DNA of 64,000 bases, from assembly GCA_021030905.1 (NCBI GenBank), contig JAGFMI010000006.1:186001-250000 (forward strand), written 5' to 3'. This stretch comes from Pyrenula massariospora (Eukaryota > Ascomycota > Eurotiomycetes > Pyrenulales > Pyrenulaceae). Shown here piece after piece: positions 1 to 12,418 of this stretch. The stretch's first letter is position 1. Each line of letters begins with the position of its first letter. The translations under genes and the position numbers were made by a program. The notes beneath the pieces were generated by a model. That model saw only the letters and a list, made by a program, of their open reading frames with translations. It had not been told where the DNA came from and ran no database searches.

Positions 1-1288
1 CTTAGTTGAGCCTCTGATCAACGCACCAGCGACTGGGGTACCAATCATCGTCGCTAGACCACGCACCATGTAGAGCACACCATTGACAGAAGCGAAGTGT
101 TGTACTCCAAAAAGCTCAACTATAGAAGTCGGAAAGAGTGAGACATATGCGGACGCGAATATGCCATAGAGTACTGCGAAGGCAATGAAAAGGTCACGAC
201 CACTCGACTGTGTTTGCGAAAGAGATGACGGAAGCCATAGACCAAGGGCTGATATTGCTGAGATTCCGGTGGCTAGAAAGAGGGTATTGATGCGACCAAT
301 TTTGTCCGCCACATGACCAATAATAACCTTACCAAGCGCATTCGCAGCGTTCGAGAGAGCGATAAAATTCGAAGCAGTGGCCGCCGAGTAGCCTAAGGTT
401 CTAGCATAAGACGCGAAGAAAAAGACTGGTGTATAATATGCTGCCGATTGTAGAGCCGTACTAAGTGCTTGGGCGAGAAATTTGCGTGAGCGAGCTATGC
501 GATAGTCAACCAGAGGTATGTTGAAAATTCCTGCGGCACGCGATGAAGGCGTTGCCTCTGCTTCAATACGCTGCAGAGTTGCAGATTCCCAATGCATCAT
601 GGAACCGGCAGCAATGTTGAGCACAAAAGCAATGGCACCAGAGGTCCGCAATGTGTTGCGAAATCCAATTTTGGTAATCATTGCGCGCAGTACGGGCGCC
701 CAAACCACCCCTCCAATGCCAGTGCCAGAGAGAACTATGCCCATAGCTAGACCACGACGAGCAGTGAACCACGTCGGTGCAACCGTGACGGCAGGCATGT
801 ATGACAGACACGTACCTATTCCACAGAGAAGCCCTTGTGTCACTTCAAACTGCCATAGGCGTTGGCTGAATGATGCCAGTATCAACGCTGCAGAGAAAAT
901 GACACCGCCAGTCCAAATGACAAGATGTGGCGGATTTCGCTTGGTCCAGGCCGTTGTAAATGGTGCACCTATGGTCATGAATGAGATGGCTAACGTCCCT
1001 ATGAGATCGATCTCCGCCGGCGATGCGCCGTAGAAAGGAGTCGAAGGATTATGAGACATGCTCTCGTAAAGCTCTTGGTAAACGCCAAAGGCGAAAGCTG
1101 TGCCGCATACTGTAAAGACAAGCGTCGTAGAGGCTATGATAATGAGTATATGTTGGCTTGCTTGTCAATTGATGTGTCAAAGAGAGCGATCGTAGGATTA
1201 GTACGTACAATTTCGAAGTTGAAGCTGCTTGCGGCTCTGGGTCTACTGAATTAGGGCCGAGCTCGATGCGTTCACTTGGATCCGACAT
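1..1288 (-). CDS. MFS transporter, monocarboxylate-transporter-like, cut by the window edge
   Basis: An open frame on the minus strand runs from about 1127 to the left edge with no stop and encodes many hydrophobic helices. It matches the fungal monocarboxylate permease (MCT) branch of the major facilitator superfamily: FAFGVYQELYE in helix 1, the RRGLAMGIVLSGTGIGG motif, GKVIIGHVADKIGR in the middle loop, and FASVNGVLYMVRGLATMIG near the end. The likely role is proton-coupled uptake or export of a small organic acid or metabolite at the plasma membrane. The first exon is unclear. A possible start is at 1288, but the usual DGG-W motif before helix 1 is missing and the obvious donor (GTACGT) joins out of frame, so the true start is unresolved. 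The C-terminus lies outside the window. Confidence 0.8.
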
Positions 1289-2223
1289 GTCTACGCAAGA
1301 CTCTGTTTCTCATTATCTCGGCTCCTAAGTACGGAGAGGTTTCTTATATCCAAACAATAGGTATGAGTCATGGCTGAACCATGTTGTAACCCCAAAAGAG
1401 ACATTGCATCTCAGCTTGCAGGAAATATGACGACTATCTATACTAACTCTAAGCGGAGATGTGGGGAGGTGGTTTACGTGACAGCGAGGATGCCGTTCAT
1501 TCCGACTCATCAACCCACCTGAGGTGCAGGGCTTGGATGGCTGGACTTTGAATTTTGGAAGCACTATGAGAATGGTGATTAAACCTTAGAGCCTTTGAAA
1601 TAGGAAATGCTGTAAGAGGATATGGGCGCAGGTTTCACCCTTCTTGACGTCTATAGGATATAATTAAATTTGCACACCTTCCCCTTGTGTCCCGCTGGTG
1701 TTCGTTTAGCTCCCCAAGGCTGGATGGTTGCGGAACGTATCAGAAGTCGTGGCGCATCGGATCATTAGCCGGACAGGCGCCAGATTTAACCATTAGGTGC
1801 ACTGTGACTTCTGATATCCACTTCATCTCTCTTAACACCTGAAAGCTCTTGTTAGTGCTAGGAAGACCTAGGTACGCTCCAAGAGCATACATACAGGTCC
1901 CAGGAGCAGCTTATCTCCTACCTTGGGGGGATTGGTAGGAGCGATGACGCGACTTAATAGAGTCGAAAAGACAGAAATTGACAGCTATTCCGATCCTGGC
2001 CTCTCCCAAAGATTCCAGACTATGTCTCTCTAGGTAATAAAAAGCCAACTACTGCGATATATTTGCATTGAAAAGACGACCCAGCCAAGACTATTCTGCT
2101 ACCTGTCCGAACAACACAATCAGTGAAAACATACCTCCTTGAACATAGGCTGATGCGCCATTAGCGAAATTAGTCCAGACAATACCAAAATGACGGCGAG
2201 CAACAAACAAAGTGATCGACAGG
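1289..2223. other. Intergenic, no gene seen
   Basis: This stretch holds the 5' side of the MFS gene and the 3' side of the ankyrin gene. Short open frames here look like noise. No repeat or RNA gene was recognised. Confidence 0.5.
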
Positions 2224-4938
2224 CTACTGCCTCAGATCTCCATCAGGACCAAGCAGAATGGTAACCGCTTCCTCCTCGCCTCGCTCCATCACGATGTCGA
2301 CCACCGGCCTCCCAGACTCCTCTTCGATCGCCTGCAAGTCGACGCCACCCCCCTTCTCCACCAACAGCCTTAGGATGTTCGCGTCTCCGTTTTCCACGGC
2401 CTGAAGAACAGCATTCCACCCACGGTACATCTGGTTGATGTTCGCGCCGCGCTGCAGCAACATCTCAATGATCTCTAGGTTCCCACGACACCGCCGTATC
2501 GCCTTGATGAGAGGGAGGTGCTCACCGGGCGCATTCGGGTCAGCTCCAGCTTCTTCGAGTAGGAATCGCACGATCTCCCTTCGCTCTTCTCGGATGGCCG
2601 TAGTCAGCGGAGAGAAGACGCCACCGTTCTTGTCCTCGACACTGACGCCAGCCTGCAGCAGCAGCTTGACGCTCTCGAGCTGGTTGGCAACCACCGCCAT
2701 TTCCATGATGCCCCTGACGGCGCGAGGATTGTGGACGGCGGTGAGGAGCTTCTGAAGGATCGCGGGCCGCTTGACGGCTAGGCAGATGGGCCAGTCCTCG
2801 CCTCGGACACTGGGGTCTGCCCCATTGGCAAGTAGTATATCAACAAATTCGCCCTCGTCGTCGCGAATTGCTGTTGTTAGGGGCGTATGACCACCGGCGC
2901 CTTTGTCATTCGGGCTGACGTCCTGGTTCAGGAGGTACATGAGCGCTTCCTTGTTCTTGTGTACTATGGCTGTCTCGATGATGCCCTTGGGGTTGTGGAG
3001 GTCTGCGCCAGCGGCGATGAGCGGTGGTAGCAGGTGCACACGATGGTGTGTTACACACTTCCACGCCGGATACTCAGAGGCTTTTAGGTTTGGATCGGCC
3101 CCGTTCGCTAGAAGAAGGGTTACAATCTCGCTGCGGTTGTCCCGGATAGCAGAACAGAGTGGCGTGTAGGTCCCGTCCTTTTTAGCATTAGGGGTGACAC
3201 CAGCTTTGAGAAGGATCGAGATCGATTCGACACTGTTGATGCTTGTAGCAAGCTCCATCAGGCCCGAGCACTTGTTATGATCTGCACCGCGCGAGAGGAG
3301 GAGATGAAGAGCCCTAGGTTGGTAAACTGAGGGCCACAGGAGATGTTTGGGACCTGGGAGGTTTGGGTTGGCTCCATGGTCGAGAAGAAGCGTTGCGAGA
3401 TCTAGTCGGCTTGCTTGAATTGCTTCGAAGAGGGCCGTTTTACCGTCGCTATTCTTAGCGTCGGGATCACTTCCGTAATTGAGAATGAGATCCACCATCT
3501 TCTTCGGAGTGGTTTTGTTCATGGCTTTGATGAGGGCTGTGTTGCCGTTTGACATGACCAAGTTCGCATCTCCTGCGTACATAAGGTATAGCTGGACGAA
3601 CTCAATTCTGTTCTCACCGACAGCTAAAGCGAACGGAGACTCGGAATTGGGGCCGCCAGATAGATTAGGATCGGCGCCATACTTGATGAGCAGCTTCGCG
3701 CCTGGAAGGAAAGATGCTTCCGTTGCTGCGAAAAGAGGAGTAAGGCCGTCTTTATCGAAAGCATTTGGTTCAGCGCCGAAAAGTAGTAGTAGCCGAACAC
3801 TGTCGGCATCTCGACTGAAAACTGCTTCTCGAAGAATTTGAGCTTGGCCGAGTCCACTTTCAGCTAGGACACCGCTGTCGAGTAATTGCTCGATCTGCTT
3901 GTGCTTCTTCTGCTGAATAGCACTGATTAGAGCTGCTCTAGACCCGGCTGAATTGACTCCAGGAGTTTGTCTAGGGGTCCACCGGGGCACAGTGGCGGGA
4001 TCGGCCTTGATGCGGATGACCTCGTGGGTAGAAAACTTGCCTCCGAGGTCAGTCTCTGGTATTACCTCTTCGATCAGGGTCTTTGATTCGGTCGTAAGAT
4101 CGGAGGAGTTATCTTCACGAGTTGTGGTTTCTGCGTGTGGATTCCCATGTCTACGAAAGACACTTTCTCTCACGGTCGAGTGCGTCGTCACATCACTAGA
4201 CCTACTATTAGGCTCCCGTCCGAAGCTTTGACGGTCTGGGATCCCCGGTAACTCATTGTAATAGTCATCCGATGGCGACATGAGGTTGGAGGCAGAAGGT
4301 CTCTCGAGTAAGGGCTCAGGTGGAAATTTTGGCGGAAGCTCCGGAGCTTCGACATCGGGAGTAGGACCGGGTGTTCGCAAGGGAGGAATCATAGTGGTCG
4401 GTCTGCTCTGATTCATGCGGTCGAGGGCAGCCACAAGCCCAGTATAACCGATGCCAACCGACGAGTCTGCTTTCGTATCTCCCAGAGACCATCTGAACAC
4501 ACCAGCGCTCATCCTTAGTGCGTCGCGGCTTCTAGCCAACGACTCTCTTATCTTTCCAATGTCCGAATCCGCGAACATCATGCGCCACCCTTTTTGTAGC
4601 CTCCCGAAGCCTCCTTTCTTTTCATATTCCAGAAACCTGACAACCATGTGATTCAGAACGATAAAGTCGTCATTCGTCTGACGGAACTTCTTGTCAAGCT
4701 CTTGGATCATGTCAGGGGGGAATTTGTTGTGCTTGCGGGACGCTTCATTGAGACCCGCTTCGATAGACCACAAGATGCGACAGATGTCGAGAAATTCGGT
4801 GACAAGGTCACGAAATCCGTGAGGATGGGACTTGGCCGTACTGAGGTATTCAAGCATGCGCACTGAGATGCTATTTCCTGAGACTGTCACGCGTGTGCAG
4901 AGCTCCAGGGGAGTCTCTTTGCCCTTCTTAGGAGCCAT
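2224..4938 (-). CDS. Ankyrin-repeat protein with fungal STAND-like N-terminal domain
   Basis: This is a single-exon gene of 904 aa. The first ~180 residues are helical and resemble the fungal N-terminal domains found on STAND/NLR-like proteins. A low-complexity linker rich in Pro, Ser and Glu follows (about 180-330). From about residue 340 to 890 there are at least a dozen ankyrin repeats, with recurring LLLxxGADPN and TPLxxAI cores (for example LLLDHGANPN and LLLANGADPN). No NACHT/NB-ARC P-loop is visible, so it is not a complete STAND protein. Such proteins are usually cytosolic protein-binding scaffolds, sometimes linked to non-self recognition. No substrate or partner can be inferred. The start is the first in-frame Met, preceded by an in-frame stop region. 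Confidence 0.85.
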   Translation of the reverse strand: MAPKKGKETPLELCTRVTVSGNSISVRMLEYLSTAKSHPHGFRDLVTEFLDICRILWSIEAGLNEASRKHNKFPPDMIQELDKKFRQTNDDFIVLNHMVVRFLEYEKKGGFGRLQKGWRMMFADSDIGKIRESLARSRDALRMSAGVFRWSLGDTKADSSVGIGYTGLVAALDRMNQSRPTTMIPPLRTPGPTPDVEAPELPPKFPPEPLLERPSASNLMSPSDDYYNELPGIPDRQSFGREPNSRSSDVTTHSTVRESVFRRHGNPHAETTTREDNSSDLTTESKTLIEEVIPETDLGGKFSTHEVIRIKADPATVPRWTPRQTPGVNSAGSRAALISAIQQKKHKQIEQLLDSGVLAESGLGQAQILREAVFSRDADSVRLLLLFGAEPNAFDKDGLTPLFAATEASFLPGAKLLIKYGADPNLSGGPNSESPFALAVGENRIEFVQLYLMYAGDANLVMSNGNTALIKAMNKTTPKKMVDLILNYGSDPDAKNSDGKTALFEAIQASRLDLATLLLDHGANPNLPGPKHLLWPSVYQPRALHLLLSRGADHNKCSGLMELATSINSVESISILLKAGVTPNAKKDGTYTPLCSAIRDNRSEIVTLLLANGADPNLKASEYPAWKCVTHHRVHLLPPLIAAGADLHNPKGIIETAIVHKNKEALMYLLNQDVSPNDKGAGGHTPLTTAIRDDEGEFVDILLANGADPSVRGEDWPICLAVKRPAILQKLLTAVHNPRAVRGIMEMAVVANQLESVKLLLQAGVSVEDKNGGVFSPLTTAIREERREIVRFLLEEAGADPNAPGEHLPLIKAIRRCRGNLEIIEMLLQRGANINQMYRGWNAVLQAVENGDANILRLLVEKGGGVDLQAIEEESGRPVVDIVMERGEEEAVTILLGPDGDLRQ

Positions 4939-7900
4939 GACAACAACGGTGTCTCTGGGCCAAGTGAGCTATCATGCACACCCGAAGGCTCTGGAGTTGA
5001 CGTGGTGCTAAATAGCTGACTCCCCACACAGCGGAAGGTCGCAAACAACAAGAGGCGTGCCGAATTAATAGGATGATCCCCTATCATCCTGGCGAAAGCC
5101 GGGGAATGAAACCTTTTATCTCGCGTCCGGAATGTTGGGGTCTGTTTGGCCTGGCCCTAGGAAAGTCTAAAACCGTAAATGCGCTATAGACCACAGTCAT
5201 GTGGAAATCCAAAAAGTATCACATATGGGGTCTGGCGCACAGATCCCTTATGGTGATTAGGCAAATCTAGCGGCATAGCTCAAGCTCCTCAATTGCTATC
5301 AATTCTTCTGGGTCGAGTAGTGGAGATGGACTTATCCTATGAAGTTATGCTATCTCAATTGAGATGTCTGGAGGAGGGAATGCTGATAGAATTTACGCAC
5401 ATATAACCAGCATACAGAATCACTGTTCACTTACCAGTAAGCCTAAGTATTTATCGGGGAAAGCCCACGGACCTCCCCGTTTTGGCGCGAAAACATCGTC
5501 CATGTAGATCATGCACACCATCCTTCATTTTCGCAATAGAGCCCACGTTCAAAGGATAGAGTAAGATAACGTTAGGACCCACCGATCACGTCGCGGGGGT
5601 GACGGGCTGCACATATAGTATCGTTAAACCATGAGAGCTGGAGAACAGACTCTCGGGAGACCCAGCCAGAGCAACATTACTTGACTTGGCTCACCATGGC
5701 CCTCTATTTTTCTTGGCGTGGGGACGAGGTCTTGCTCGAGGTGGCCCATTTTTAATTGGACTTCGGATGACTTGCATAGAGAATTCCCGTCGATCCACTC
5801 AAGTCGAAGAGATCAGATTCGATATCCTCTATTAGAAACATCTTCCAGGATATTGAAAGAAAATTTTACCCGAATTTCATGCTCTGCCTCGTCGCTTATC
5901 ATGACAGAAATGGTCTCGACTCAAAATCATCCCGAGGTCTGTGCGTCGAGCAACCTTAACCGTCCCTGCCGTTGACGCTAGAAGCTAGGAAAAATGGGTC
6001 GGAGCTCGCGGAACATATTTGTGGCGTCGCTCGTTACTTTCATGTGGAGGTCGCTTCGGAGGGCAACGTACGGAACCAGGTGGATAAGTTCAGGATTAGA
6101 GGGAGTTGGCGGCGGAAGAAGGGGGAAATTGGCGACGGCGCACAGGCCTTTGGCGAAGTTGGCGTGGTTTTCGGCACCTCGGATTCCTTCCGTAGGAGCA
6201 AACCTGAAGCAAGTTGAACGCCATGTCACTGTTCAAGGCAAAGGTAGTCGACGTCGCAAGGCAAAATTTGGCTTTATGGCACGCGAGCTGAGACCCTTTT
6301 CAGTCTGTTTAGTGCTTCGTTATTCCATCGCTTGGACATACAGCTTCGTCATCAACTAACGAAATTCATGAACGCGGATTCAATTTCTCTTCATCAACGG
6401 CCACAGGACTTTATCTATCATTTTCCTTCTCTACTTGCTTAAATTTTGGGGTTCTGTTATTGAACAGATAGCTAGCTTCTCCCACCTCCTGTCTTCTTAA
6501 TACTACGCTACGGGTCAATTGCCCAAGAAAAGCAAGCCTGGGGGAGATAATGACTATTCAGATCGTCAAATAGTAATGTCTTGAATTACAACGCATTAGA
6601 AATCATTGCTATATTAAAGCCGGCACATTTCAAGCAAGATGAGCTACATTAAGGTAAAAAAACTCAATTTGAGTTCAAAAGACGAAGATAGCTAATTGAG
6701 AGGCAGTTACTGGAACGTAGCCGCGGATGCTTCTTCAGATTCAGACCTTTCCTGTTTTCCCTTCAGGAGCTCACATTCTTCGGACACAGACCATCAAATC
6801 TCCAGAACCGTTACCTATATAGAACGCAATTGTGCTGATTGACTCGCCGGTCTGCCTACCGTAAAGCTGAGAACAACTGCGACGAACCCTCTTCGCAATG
6901 TCCCTGGCTGAACCATCTTTTTGAGCCACTGGCAGCGTTCTAGACTTCACTTTTCTTGAACGCCCAATAGCTGAGATGGACGTTATAGTCACTCTTGTGG
7001 CAACTTTTACGTTTAGCTACTTGAATTAATCTTTCTCGCTATCATTCCTTTCATCTTTGATGTCGCCTTTATAAGCTGTCGAGGACCTGCAACGGCAAGA
7101 CACCAGAATCTTCAGTCGGCGAAGAGAAATGTCATGCGACCCGAGCTATATTCATTACTAAGGCAATGATAGGTTGAGAGAGTACAAGATTTTGAAAAGG
7201 TAAAGGCAGGCTCTTGCGGCTAAAGAAAGACCGTGCCTGGTGTACTATCCAACTCAGCGCTACGAACTTCCCGTGGCAGACCCCGAACTACAACTGCAAA
7301 GCATGCTGCTGTACAATTTGCCTCCGGAGTATCGCCATCAATTCTGTTAAGTGATCTTCTGTGACCGCTATCTATCCGGACATGACCGCTCGAGACCAGT
7401 CTTCGGCACGGAAAAGATGTCTGTATTGAGGCGTGGGAGATAAAGTAACTTATTTAGGATTTGTGAGCGCTGAATCTCCGAAGTGTTTGTGACTGACTAA
7501 CGAGCGTATCGATAGACTTGCTGAATGTTGTGGCGGCGAAATTTCTCGAAGACATCCACGTCTCAGCATTCAATACTGACCTCGGCTTGATGCTGACAGA
7601 TTTTGTTTTCAACACCTTTAAAATATGACCGAGATATCATCATTTGAACTACCCGGAGTAGTCTAGCCTGTCTTTGCGAGAAGAGGAAGTATTTGTGGAG
7701 CATTCGATCTTGATTCTGCTACTAAGAGCGGCCTCTACAGATCTCTGCTACGGTTCCATAATTGATTGCTACAGCAATATGTCCCTCCTTGACCGTAAGG
7801 GCGGTATTTTTGGCCCCGACAACGGATCCTTAGGATCAATTGTAATTGTGAAAGAACAGTTGAACTTTCTCAGCGAGATTCCTCACAAGATTGAAATTAC

Positions 7901-8166
7901 TCTATCAAACAGAGGCGTGTTTCCCGTCAGGATTATCAGTTCTTCAAGAGGGGTGGTGAGAAACTCCAGCTCTCGCCTCGAAGGTTTCTGAAACCTAAAA
8001 CCTTACCTAATTCCACGCAAAAGTATCTTGGCTTCTCCCTCACCAGCCTTCGGTAACAATCTCTTGAGAACGTCCTCCATCTGCCTTCTCGCATTGCCTC
8101 ACCCTCTCTCCAAAACATCTCTCCCCCTCCATAGCATTCCTCTCTGCCCTCGTCTAATCCCTTTCT
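4939..8166. other. Gene-poor stretch, nothing firm
   Basis: This is 3.2 kb without a convincing gene. Open frames of 60-120 codons exist, for example on both strands near 6.0-6.35 kb, on the minus strand at 6771-6992 and on the plus strand at 7674-7991. None has a recognisable domain, a codon pattern like the neighbours, or clear splice partners. No tandem repeat or RNA gene was seen. Confidence 0.4.
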
Positions 8167-8601
8167 TCAATCGCTCTTCTGATCCATCGCCCGCTCTTTC
8201 GCCGCCAGCCTGCTCATCACCTCCAGCTCTCCGTTTGCACAACTTTCAAGGTCGTGATCGATGTGTCTTCGACATGAGGGCATGTGTGCGCGCCAAGTGA
8301 TGAGTATGTAAAACAGAAAAATGATGGGGCCGGCAACCATGAGAAGGAGGCCGACGACTACGAGGGGGAAATCGAAGTTTTCTTCCGGTTGATGTTCGTT
8401 TAGTTGCTCCATCTGATAGTGTGCTCCCGAAGAGTGACGATTTTTTCGATGGGTGCTCAAGGTGTAGTAGTTGTTTTGTCTCTGCACAGTTGTAGACGAG
8501 GACTGCTCGAGTACGAAATCCGACGCGCGATCCACCGACAATTGACTAGACAGCTGCAGAGACGGGAACGTTGCGATTCTCGATTGGAAGGAAGGCCTCA
8601 C
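8167..8601 (-). CDS. Possible small single-pass membrane protein
   Basis: The 144-codon open frame contains one strong hydrophobic segment (VVVGLLLMVAGPIIFLFYIL, about residues 81-100). Before it is a polar, Ser/Gln-rich N-terminus, and after it a basic and Cys-containing tail. It resembles small hypothetical single-TM proteins common in fungi, but no family is recognised. The upstream Met at 8601 is the only start considered; a spliced 5' end is possible. It may also be a chance frame. Confidence 0.3.
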   Translation of the reverse strand: MRPSFQSRIATFPSLQLSSQLSVDRASDFVLEQSSSTTVQRQNNYYTLSTHRKNRHSSGAHYQMEQLNEHQPEENFDFPLVVVGLLLMVAGPIIFLFYILITWRAHMPSCRRHIDHDLESCANGELEVMSRLAAKERAMDQKSD

Positions 8602-9469
8602 GCTCAGAAATTGTGGCTGTAACAGTTGCCAAAGGACATGGGTTTTCTCACTATTAAATAATTATCAGAAATCTATTTGTGCGTTTCTTACCTCAGCAGA
8701 ACAAAGTTTTCGGACTCCAGACTCCTCGATCCGCTTCCCAATCTCCCTTGGAGTCTTTTTGTTATGGGACCGCGGAACCATCTCCTTCCCCATCCGGTCC
8801 TAACCAATGGATCTTCTTGCTTGGTTTAATATTTGAGCTTTCAAAGTGAGCTACGTGTGGTGCTCCCATATACAACATCCGGAAGTCACTCTTCAAATCT
8901 CGTCGACGCTGAATCGTGCGACATTGGACGAGACATACCAATGCGCATTTCACAAGCCGTAATTTTTTTTGGTAGCAACCTTCCACAGATCTTTGGCACC
9001 TGTCCCGACTTCACAGCTCCGCTGCTTTCTCTCGCACCTGATTTGTTGATTTCATTCTCTCAGTGTCTGAGGCAAGCCCTGAGAATTTTGACATGACAGC
9101 CACGGGTGTATATTGCCACTTTGATCTCTGCATGTTCTTGTGGCGGGTTTCCCGATAATTCCTGTTTCTATCTCAACGCAATGAGAAACAACGTTGCGCG
9201 AGCGCACTACATTGGACCGTATGGTAATGAATGAATGACGATAGAATGCTTGTTTCAAATCAACCTGGCTTTATGAAAGTGGGATACTCACTTAAAAGGT
9301 GTTCAAATAGCTTAGTCTGTGAAAGCGAAATTTTACTTATTGGAGTTTATGACAGCGATGTTCACCTCTAGACGGCCAGACTTGCTCAATCTCACTAATG
9401 ATCCTCTGTTTCACTACACTTTTCGTACTTTTCGTCTGACTCACGTCAATCTTCGTCATCTTAGTGGTC
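8602..9469. other. Intergenic, no gene seen
   Basis: Only short shadow frames lie here, between the small membrane ORF and the F-box-like gene. No recognisable element was found. Confidence 0.4.
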
Positions 9470-10570
9470 CTACCTTTCATCTTCGGATGTTGCAAATCCG
9501 CAATCCTCTTCAAACTCATCTTGTTCGTCATCTGATGCTATACCATCCCAATCCTCTTCAGACTCGACCTCTTCCATTTCTCGTGGCGCATCTCGCCCAT
9601 CGTCCCCCAATGCTTTCAGACGACCCTTGCAATCTTCGTACTCTTTCCCTCGCCTCTCCGACGTAACCTCCAATGAGATACTCGCAAGATGTGCAGCACG
9701 TTTGCTTACAAATTCCTTCTTCAACCATGTTCCAAACTCTTGCATCGCCTTGTCATCGCCCTGGTTCGCGCATTGGTGGAAAGAAAACCCGAGCTGCACA
9801 TCCACCTCTACCGGCAAGACAGTGATGAGCCCATCCACCAGGTCCCAGAAATACGAAATATCATTATTCTCGGCCTCCAAGAAACTAGTCATGATACTCG
9901 CTGTCACAGACCTTAAGGCAGTCAGGGCCTCGAAAGGAGCCGGAGGCAGCAAAGACCTGAGCTGCTTAGTTATCCAGTCACGCTTTTGGTCGTAGATGAC
10001 TCTGCATTCCTCTCCCATTGGCACCTCCTCAAAGGGCATGTCATTAAAATAAATGTTCAGTCTCCGTACATTCTTGAACACTGAATACAGGCGCTTGAAA
10101 CGGCCGGGCATGAAATACGGCCGTAGAAAGGCATTCGGCTTCAATTCAAGCTTCCGGACATCGTAGTTTCGAATGTCAAGATGAAGGGGGTTCGAGTAGG
10201 CCACCTCGCAGGCGTCCTGGTAGATTTGACGGCTGACGCGGAAGAGGGTTGATGGGAGCGTGAAGGTTTCGGGTCGCGACCAGGTATCGCAGGGCCTGCC
10301 GGGAGAGATTTTGTAGTAGATGCGGCTGGAGGAGGATGATTCAGTGGTGTAGATGTAGCAGGTATGCTTTTGGGGGTAGCGGTGAAAGACGACTTCGTAG
10401 ACTTCCTTGCGGATTTCTGGAGGGAGCGACAGAAATGGGAAGGGTTTGGCGACGGTAACATCTGAAGCCGCCATATTCACCATTGATGGTACATGATGCA
10501 GGCATGAACGGGAGCGAGGAGCGAAGATGATCGATGGGACCCCTTTGGAGAGAGGTTGAGAGGCTTCCAC
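9470..10570 (-). CDS. 2EXR/F-box-like domain protein
   Basis: This is a single-exon gene of 366 aa. The motif FPFLSLPPEIRKEVYEVVF (about residues 44-62) is the typical opening of the fungal 2EXR/F-box-like domain. It is followed by the customary strand with LPSTLFRVSRQIYQDACEVAY, where incoming protein features are listed in this family. The last ~50 residues are strongly acidic (EEVESEEDWDGIASDDEQDE). A second Met at residue 30 (10483) lies closer to the domain and may be the real start. Members are abundant and variable in Pezizomycotina, and some may act as substrate adaptors for SCF ubiquitin ligases. No target can be inferred. Confidence 0.8.
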   Translation of the reverse strand: MEASQPLSKGVPSIIFAPRSRSCLHHVPSMVNMAASDVTVAKPFPFLSLPPEIRKEVYEVVFHRYPQKHTCYIYTTESSSSSRIYYKISPGRPCDTWSRPETFTLPSTLFRVSRQIYQDACEVAYSNPLHLDIRNYDVRKLELKPNAFLRPYFMPGRFKRLYSVFKNVRRLNIYFNDMPFEEVPMGEECRVIYDQKRDWITKQLRSLLPPAPFEALTALRSVTASIMTSFLEAENNDISYFWDLVDGLITVLPVEVDVQLGFSFHQCANQGDDKAMQEFGTWLKKEFVSKRAAHLASISLEVTSERRGKEYEDCKGRLKALGDDGRDAPREMEEVESEEDWDGIASDDEQDEFEEDCGFATSEDER

Positions 10571-11598
10571 CTAAAGTATTGGTTTAGTTCTTAGCAATCA
10601 CGAAGACGTTACCCAACTGTGGCCGCTCCGAAGGGTTTGAGATTTGATATATGCACTTTGATGTCGGGACGTGTAATAAGGTACCTCCTTCACAATCAAA
10701 TCTGGCACCACGTATTTATCCATACAAGGCGGGAGTTGTGTTGATTTGGGGCTGATCTGTCGCCCACGAGGTGAAAATCCGACCCAAACACAAAATTTTC
10801 AATCACTAGATAAATTTAGAAGAATAGAAGACCCACTTGCAAGGGTAAATACCTTCGAAAGGAACGCCCGTTCTATGTTGAGTCACTATCCGGACTATTT
10901 TCACCTTGGGGTAGAGAGAGGACAAAGAGGCATGCATCATTTCGTTCACCATAACGACGTAGCATCGCACGGTGATTTTTCAGGGCGGTGAGACTAGTCT
11001 CTGTTGTCTCTGCGTGAATACCTGACTATAGGCGAAAATAGAAGCAGAATTAAGGCACCTTCATGCTGAGTTCGTTCGTTCAAATAGATCGGTGAAAATT
11101 CTCCAAGATTGTTGGACTAAGGATGTCTGCAGATATCATCTCGTGAATCCATTGACATAGAAACACTAGACAATTTCCAGAAGATTGGTGAAAATGGAAG
11201 TAGTGCCTCCTATCTTATACTGTAAAGTATGAACCGACGCCATTTCAGGTGAGCGTCAGGGAGTGTCACCTTAACGCCAGAAATGGGCCAAATTTGTTGT
11301 CTTGGCGCCTGAGGACATCCAAAATACGCGGAGAGCTTCTTAGCTCTCAAGCATCCCTTACTGCTTTTAGCAGGTAGCTAGGCTCCGAGTGCCCGTCGCT
11401 CGCCTTTGATTCCCGAGCTGTAGTATGATAAGCATCAAGCTCGTAGGCTAGAATGGATAGTCGGACAAAAAGACATGGCGTGAAGAAGAGAACATTAGAA
11501 CGAGGGATAGATGTACATAGGTTCTTATTGTCTGCAATTTCGCAATTGCCTCTGAAGAGCGGCTGCTCTATGTGCAAGAGAGGCAGGAACATCCACAC
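10571..11598. other. Intergenic, no gene seen
   Basis: No coding signal, repeat or RNA gene was recognised between the F-box-like gene and the small ORF pair at 11.6-12.0 kb. Confidence 0.4.
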
Positions 11599-12016
11599 TT
11601 ATGAGTCCTCCCGTCGGGGTCGGTCTTTCTCTGTCGCAAACACACGCCTGTAAGCGCGGTTAGTGTATGTAGAAGGTGTCTCTTGAGAAGACTTGTCGGG
11701 TGGGTCAGCGATTTCTCGATCTCGATATATATCATATAACCTGCGCACGATATGAGCTTGAGATCCATTGATCTTATCTCTTTCCAGAGCTTTACCGTGG
11801 AGTGAAGGATTGAGAAGGAACTTACATCGGTGAGATCGATATCCATACGCAAATAGGCGAAAGCCAGCCACTGTCCCTGAGCGTCTTGAAAGCCCTGAAG
11901 AATAGTCGGGACATATCTGCGGAGACAAGCTCTGCTACCGTTCGACCTGTGGTCCGTTTTCTTCGCAAGATGGGGATGAAGAGTGCGAAGACGCATCCTG
12001 GGAGTGAGAGAATCAT
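11599..12016 (-). CDS. Possible small two-exon protein, unknown
   Basis: Two minus-strand open frames join cleanly over an 85-bp intron (11741-11825, donor GTAAGT, acceptor GCAG) to give a 110-aa product. Exon 1 is 11826-12016 and exon 2 is 11599-11740. The N-terminus MILSLPGCVFALFIPILRRK is hydrophobic and could be a signal anchor. The C-terminus is charged and rich in Arg, Asp and Ser. No family is recognised. The good splice signals and frame continuity are the only support. Confidence 0.3.
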
Positions 12017-12418
12017 ATAGCCAGACTTGTTAAAGGGGATGCTAGGAGAGAAAAGTCTTCAGGTAACCTAATGCTGCCGGACACCTTCGGAGATCCGAAA
12101 TGCCAACTTTAACTAAGGAACCGAGAAAAGGTAGAGGAAAAATTGATCAACACTATCCAAGTCCTTACTTTGAGCCCTACGGCTCACCCAGTCCAGGGTG
12201 GACATAAGAGGCGGCATCACTCTCGAGGCATCTGATTGTCAGCAGTGGCACCCGTCCGGCGTATTGGATGCGTCGCGACCTTTGTGAGCAGCAGTGCATA
12301 AAAGCGTGGTCTTGGCATTTCTGGCCTTGGCACTTCTTCTCCCCCCAACTTGTGGCGTGTACGTAGTACGCCAGACGAGCAATCCGCAGCTTCACTTTTG
12401 CTTTAATGTCATGACTCC
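12017..12418. other. 5' region of the Ted1-like gene
   Basis: This 400-bp region separates the small minus-strand gene from the start of the phosphoesterase gene and presumably carries both promoters. Nothing specific was recognised. Confidence 0.4.

Noticed and set aside
5994-6359. A 121-codon plus-strand frame as a gene
   Set aside because: It competes with equally long frames on the other strand and in other registers and shows no domain, signal peptide or splice sites.
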